DNA of 7,848 nucleotides from an uncultured bacterium (GTDB lineage Bacteria; Bacteroidota; Bacteroidia; Bacteroidales; Bacteroidaceae), in contig CALZMB010000102.1 of assembly GCA_945788485.1 (NCBI GenBank), positions 1 to 7,848 on the forward strand, written 5' to 3'. The first letter of the stretch is position 1; every line of letters starts with the position of its first letter. The position numbers and the translations under genes are program-made. The notes under the pieces were generated by a model. That model saw only the letters and a list, made by a program, of their open reading frames with translations. It did no database searches and was not told where the DNA came from. Below are positions 5,445 through 7,848 of this stretch, one piece after another.

Positions 5445-7848
5445 TCATGACCGGCTCACCTGCAGTCCGGTGTTTGATATGTTCATCTCGACGAATCGTG
5501 CGTTGGCGTTCAACGGATTTGCCTGCAGGCGTTGCTTTATGATTGCCGCAGCCTGCGGGTCTTTGGCTATCATATACATATATCCTCCGCCTCCGGCGCC
5601 GGGCAGTTTATATCCTAAGCAGAAGTCGTCGATGGTGTCGCAGAGTTGTCTGACAGCAGGGGGGCAGGTGCCGGCGTCGATGCGTTGGTTCTGCTGCCAT
5701 GTCTTGCCCACAAGACGTCCGGCAAGGCAGAAGTCGTTGCTTTGTATTGCCTCGTACATGTCATGAGCATGCTGCTTCATATCCCTCAGCAACATCAGTT
5801 CTTCACCGTCGTTGAGGAACATACGTCTGACAATCTCCGCCAACAGAGTCTTTGCCGTGCGTGTGATGCCGGTGTAGTAGAGCAGGTGGCATGCCTTGTA
5901 TTCCGGCTGTGTGAAGATGTCGGCCGGCATCCATCTCACCTGCGGGTTCTGGCCGAAGCCACGCTCTGTGGTAAGCAGCTTCACGCCCTGCAGCAGACCG
6001 CCAAACTGGTCTTGCCATCCGCCGCCGGTTGTCAGCATCTGCTCGAGCATCAGCGTGCGGCATCCAATCTCGTTCTTGTCCCAGTTGAGGGCGCAGAAGT
6101 CGCTCAGAGCTCCCAATACTGTGGCGGCCAGCACGCTGCTTGTGCCCAGGCCGCTGCCCGCCGGAATGGCAGAGAGCAACGTCACCTCTATACCGCAGCC
6201 GAAGTCTTCAAGTTGTTCTTTGAGCGAGGCGTGCCGCTCTTTGCAGAATTGTGGCAAGAATCCGCATAGCGCGAGAGCCGCTTTCGGAATAGAGAATGGC
6301 GAGCCTACATGGTGGAAGTCCGCCAGTTCGTCGTATGTCGTGATATGTTCAGCCGCTCCGAGGTCTATGCTTCTCAGCACGAGGTGCCTCTCTTTGCATG
6401 GCCTGACGTATGTCTGTATAGGTTGTTGCCCATTGAGGTCGATGGCGATGTTCACCACTGCCCCACCCTCCATCAGGCAGTAGGGCGGCGTGTCGCTCCA
6501 TCCTCCTGCCAGGTCTATTCTGACAGGCGAGCGTCCCCATACTATCTGGTCGCTATAGACAGACAGCCGTGGCGACTGCCTTTCGCCCATCATGGATGTT
6601 ATGATGCCTTGCTGCAGGAGCGAGAACGCCTTGTCGTGCCATTGTTGTGCAGTGTCTGCCGCGTGTCTCTGTCTCATCACCTCTGACCGGAACATCGCGT
6701 CGTGTATGCGTGTCAGCAGCGGCGCGTTTCCGCTGATGTCTTCGGGCAGCGGGATGTTATGTCTTGCGAAGGTCTGGGCAGCGTCGTGCAGGTTTGTCTG
6801 GTAGAACACCGAGTGATCATGGTTTCTCGCTATGGCTCTCCAGTTCCTGTCGCGCAATGCAGAGCGTTGTTCAGTGAGGCGTCTCAGGTTGGCGATGGTG
6901 CTTATTTCTTCTGCGCTGACATGTTCCGCCGTTTCGCATATCACCTTCCCGTCGCCTTGCAGCCGTGTCGTGTCTCCGCTGTTTTGTGTCAAGCCCATAT
7001 ATTGCAGCACAGGATAGATGTCCTCTTTTTTCTTGACAACGGGGAAGAGTTTCTCCTGCTGCATCTTTCCGGCAAACTTGTCGTTGTATCCGTAGGGGCG
7101 TATGATAAAGCTACTGTCTCCGCATGGCACGATGTCGAGACATTGTCCCGGCGCGAGCGAGACATCCCAGTCGTTCTCTGGCACGCCCGTCACCACGTTG
7201 TCGCGTGTCAGAGTCCAATGCTCTCCGATGTACGAGTTCTCTATCCATATATTGGCGTTCTTCTCGTCGAGGCGTATTCCTATTTCTGAGTTCTGCACGA
7301 AGAGCGACGGATGCGCCTTGCGGTCGCGGTGCATAATCTCTCTTTGGTCCACCACGATGTTCTGTATGGCGAGCGTAGAGGAGAGCAGTTCGGGTGTCGT
7401 GCCATAGTGGTAGAATTCTCCGCCGGGCAGAGGCAGTATGGCTACCGATAGTTTTGACACCATCTCATCTTCCACCCCCGGCTCTGTGCCGAGAGCGCAG
7501 CCGAAGTCAGAGTACAGGTCGTATTCTCTTATGTTGCCGTCTTTGTCCGTCGAGCGTCTGACGAGACAATCCACGGCTCTGTCCGACAGCAGCCATATCC
7601 CGATATCCACGAGAGTGTAGTGGTTTTTCTGCACCTCATGCAGCTGTCTCAGCGATGGCTTCTGCAACATGCACTTCATTACAGATGGCGACGACTGCCG
7701 CGAGACGAACACGCCGTGGTTCTTCGCTATCTCGTCGTCGAGCCACAGTCCGTAGCACACGACGTCGGCGTCGGGTATGTCCTGCAGTTTCTCCGCAGCC
7801 CTGATATACACGTCTCCGCTGACCACCATCGTCTTCAGGCGTTCGGGC
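5445..7848 (-). CDS. fkp: Bifunctional L-fucokinase / L-fucose-1-phosphate guanylyltransferase (Fkp type), N-terminus outside window
   Basis: Fkp converts scavenged L-fucose to fucose-1-phosphate (ATP-dependent GHMP kinase) and then to GDP-L-fucose (GTP-dependent pyrophosphorylase), the donor for fucosylated capsule and glycoproteins in Bacteroides. The frame is open through the right edge, so about 800 residues are present; B. fragilis Fkp has 949, so roughly 150 are missing, including the expected nucleotide-binding signature. Numbering from the in-window Met at 7829, the rest of the pyrophosphorylase domain comes first (SGDVYIR at 4-10, YTLVDIGIWLLS at 71-82). A region resembling a beta-helix follows, about 175-247 (NSEIGIRL, ENSYIGEHW). 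The C-terminal GHMP kinase has PVRIDLAGGWSDTPP (435-449, sugar-binding region), the phosphate-binding loop PAGSGLGTSS (556-565) and LPGAGGGGYMYM (742-753). The gene ends TGA at 5445-5447 and is closely followed on the same strand by murF-alr. A kinase-only role is unlikely given the long N-terminal part. Confidence 0.93.
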   Translation of the reverse strand, partial: PERLKTMVVSGDVYIRAAEKLQDIPDADVVCYGLWLDDEIAKNHGVFVSRQSSPSVMKCMLQKPSLRQLHEVQKNHYTLVDIGIWLLSDRAVDCLVRRSTDKDGNIREYDLYSDFGCALGTEPGVEDEMVSKLSVAILPLPGGEFYHYGTTPELLSSTLAIQNIVVDQREIMHRDRKAHPSLFVQNSEIGIRLDEKNANIWIENSYIGEHWTLTRDNVVTGVPENDWDVSLAPGQCLDIVPCGDSSFIIRPYGYNDKFAGKMQQEKLFPVVKKKEDIYPVLQYMGLTQNSGDTTRLQGDGKVICETAEHVSAEEISTIANLRRLTEQRSALRDRNWRAIARNHDHSVFYQTNLHDAAQTFARHNIPLPEDISGNAPLLTRIHDAMFRSEVMRQRHAADTAQQWHDKAFSLLQQGIITSMMGERQSPRLSVYSDQIVWGRSPVRIDLAGGWSDTPPYCLMEGGAVVNIAIDLNGQQPIQTYVRPCKERHLVLRSIDLGAAEHITTYDELADFHHVGSPFSIPKAALALCGFLPQFCKERHASLKEQLEDFGCGIEVTLLSAIPAGSGLGTSSVLAATVLGALSDFCALNWDKNEIGCRTLMLEQMLTTGGGWQDQFGGLLQGVKLLTTERGFGQNPQVRWMPADIFTQPEYKACHLLYYTGITRTAKTLLAEIVRRMFLNDGEELMLLRDMKQHAHDMYEAIQSNDFCLAGRLVGKTWQQNQRIDAGTCPPAVRQLCDTIDDFCLGYKLPGAGGGGYMYMIAKDPQAAAIIKQRLQANPLNANARFVEMNISNTGLQVSRS

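Noticed and set aside
5646..6269. Open frame on the plus strand (207 codons) opposite the fucokinase domain
   Set aside because: It sits antisense to the conserved GHMP kinase motifs and has no recognisable protein features, so it is treated as a shadow.
1..7848. Search for CRISPR arrays, insertion sequences, tRNA or rRNA genes, att sites and defence genes
   Set aside because: No repeated spacer pattern, transposase motif, terminal inverted repeats or RNA gene signature was seen by eye. The window is accounted for by four housekeeping or envelope genes and short gaps.

Overview
The window looks like ordinary chromosomal DNA of a Bacteroidota bacterium, most likely of the Prevotella/Bacteroides group. 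Four things point there: a fused MurF-alanine racemase, a bifunctional fucokinase/GDP-fucose pyrophosphorylase (Fkp type), a Bacteroidota-style M13 peptidase, and A-rich leaders without clear Shine-Dalgarno sequences. The genus assignment is inferred from protein flavour and gene content, not from a search.

Layout: (1) Positions 2-586, plus strand: the C-terminal third of the chaperonin GroEL, entering from the left edge. (2) Positions 587-806: a 220-base gap between convergent genes, holding two strong hairpins. One (619-675) follows groEL. The other (697-729) has A/T tracts on both sides and looks like a bidirectional terminator. (3) Positions 807-2825, minus strand: a complete secreted M13 (neprilysin/PepO-type) zinc endopeptidase. 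(4) Positions 2893-5400, or to 5448 with an alternative start, minus strand: a complete MurF-Alr fusion for peptidoglycan precursor synthesis. (5) Positions 5445-7848, minus strand: most of an Fkp-type L-fucose kinase/L-fucose-1-phosphate guanylyltransferase, with its N-terminus cut off by the right edge.

The three minus-strand genes are closely packed, with a 4-base overlap or 44-base gap and then a 67-base gap, and no terminator was seen between them. They probably form one transcription unit, fkp, murF-alr, pepO, ending at the 697-729 hairpin. The shared theme is the cell envelope: GDP-fucose for surface glycans, D-alanine and the MurF step for the cell wall, and a periplasmic or secreted peptidase. 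groEL is a separate unit running towards them.

All long open frames opposite these genes look like coding shadows. I found no mobile element, CRISPR array, RNA gene, defence system or convincing undescribed system. The points worth a second look are modest: the convergent hairpin pair, the domain fusion, the uncertain murF-alr start and the fkp/murF-alr junction.
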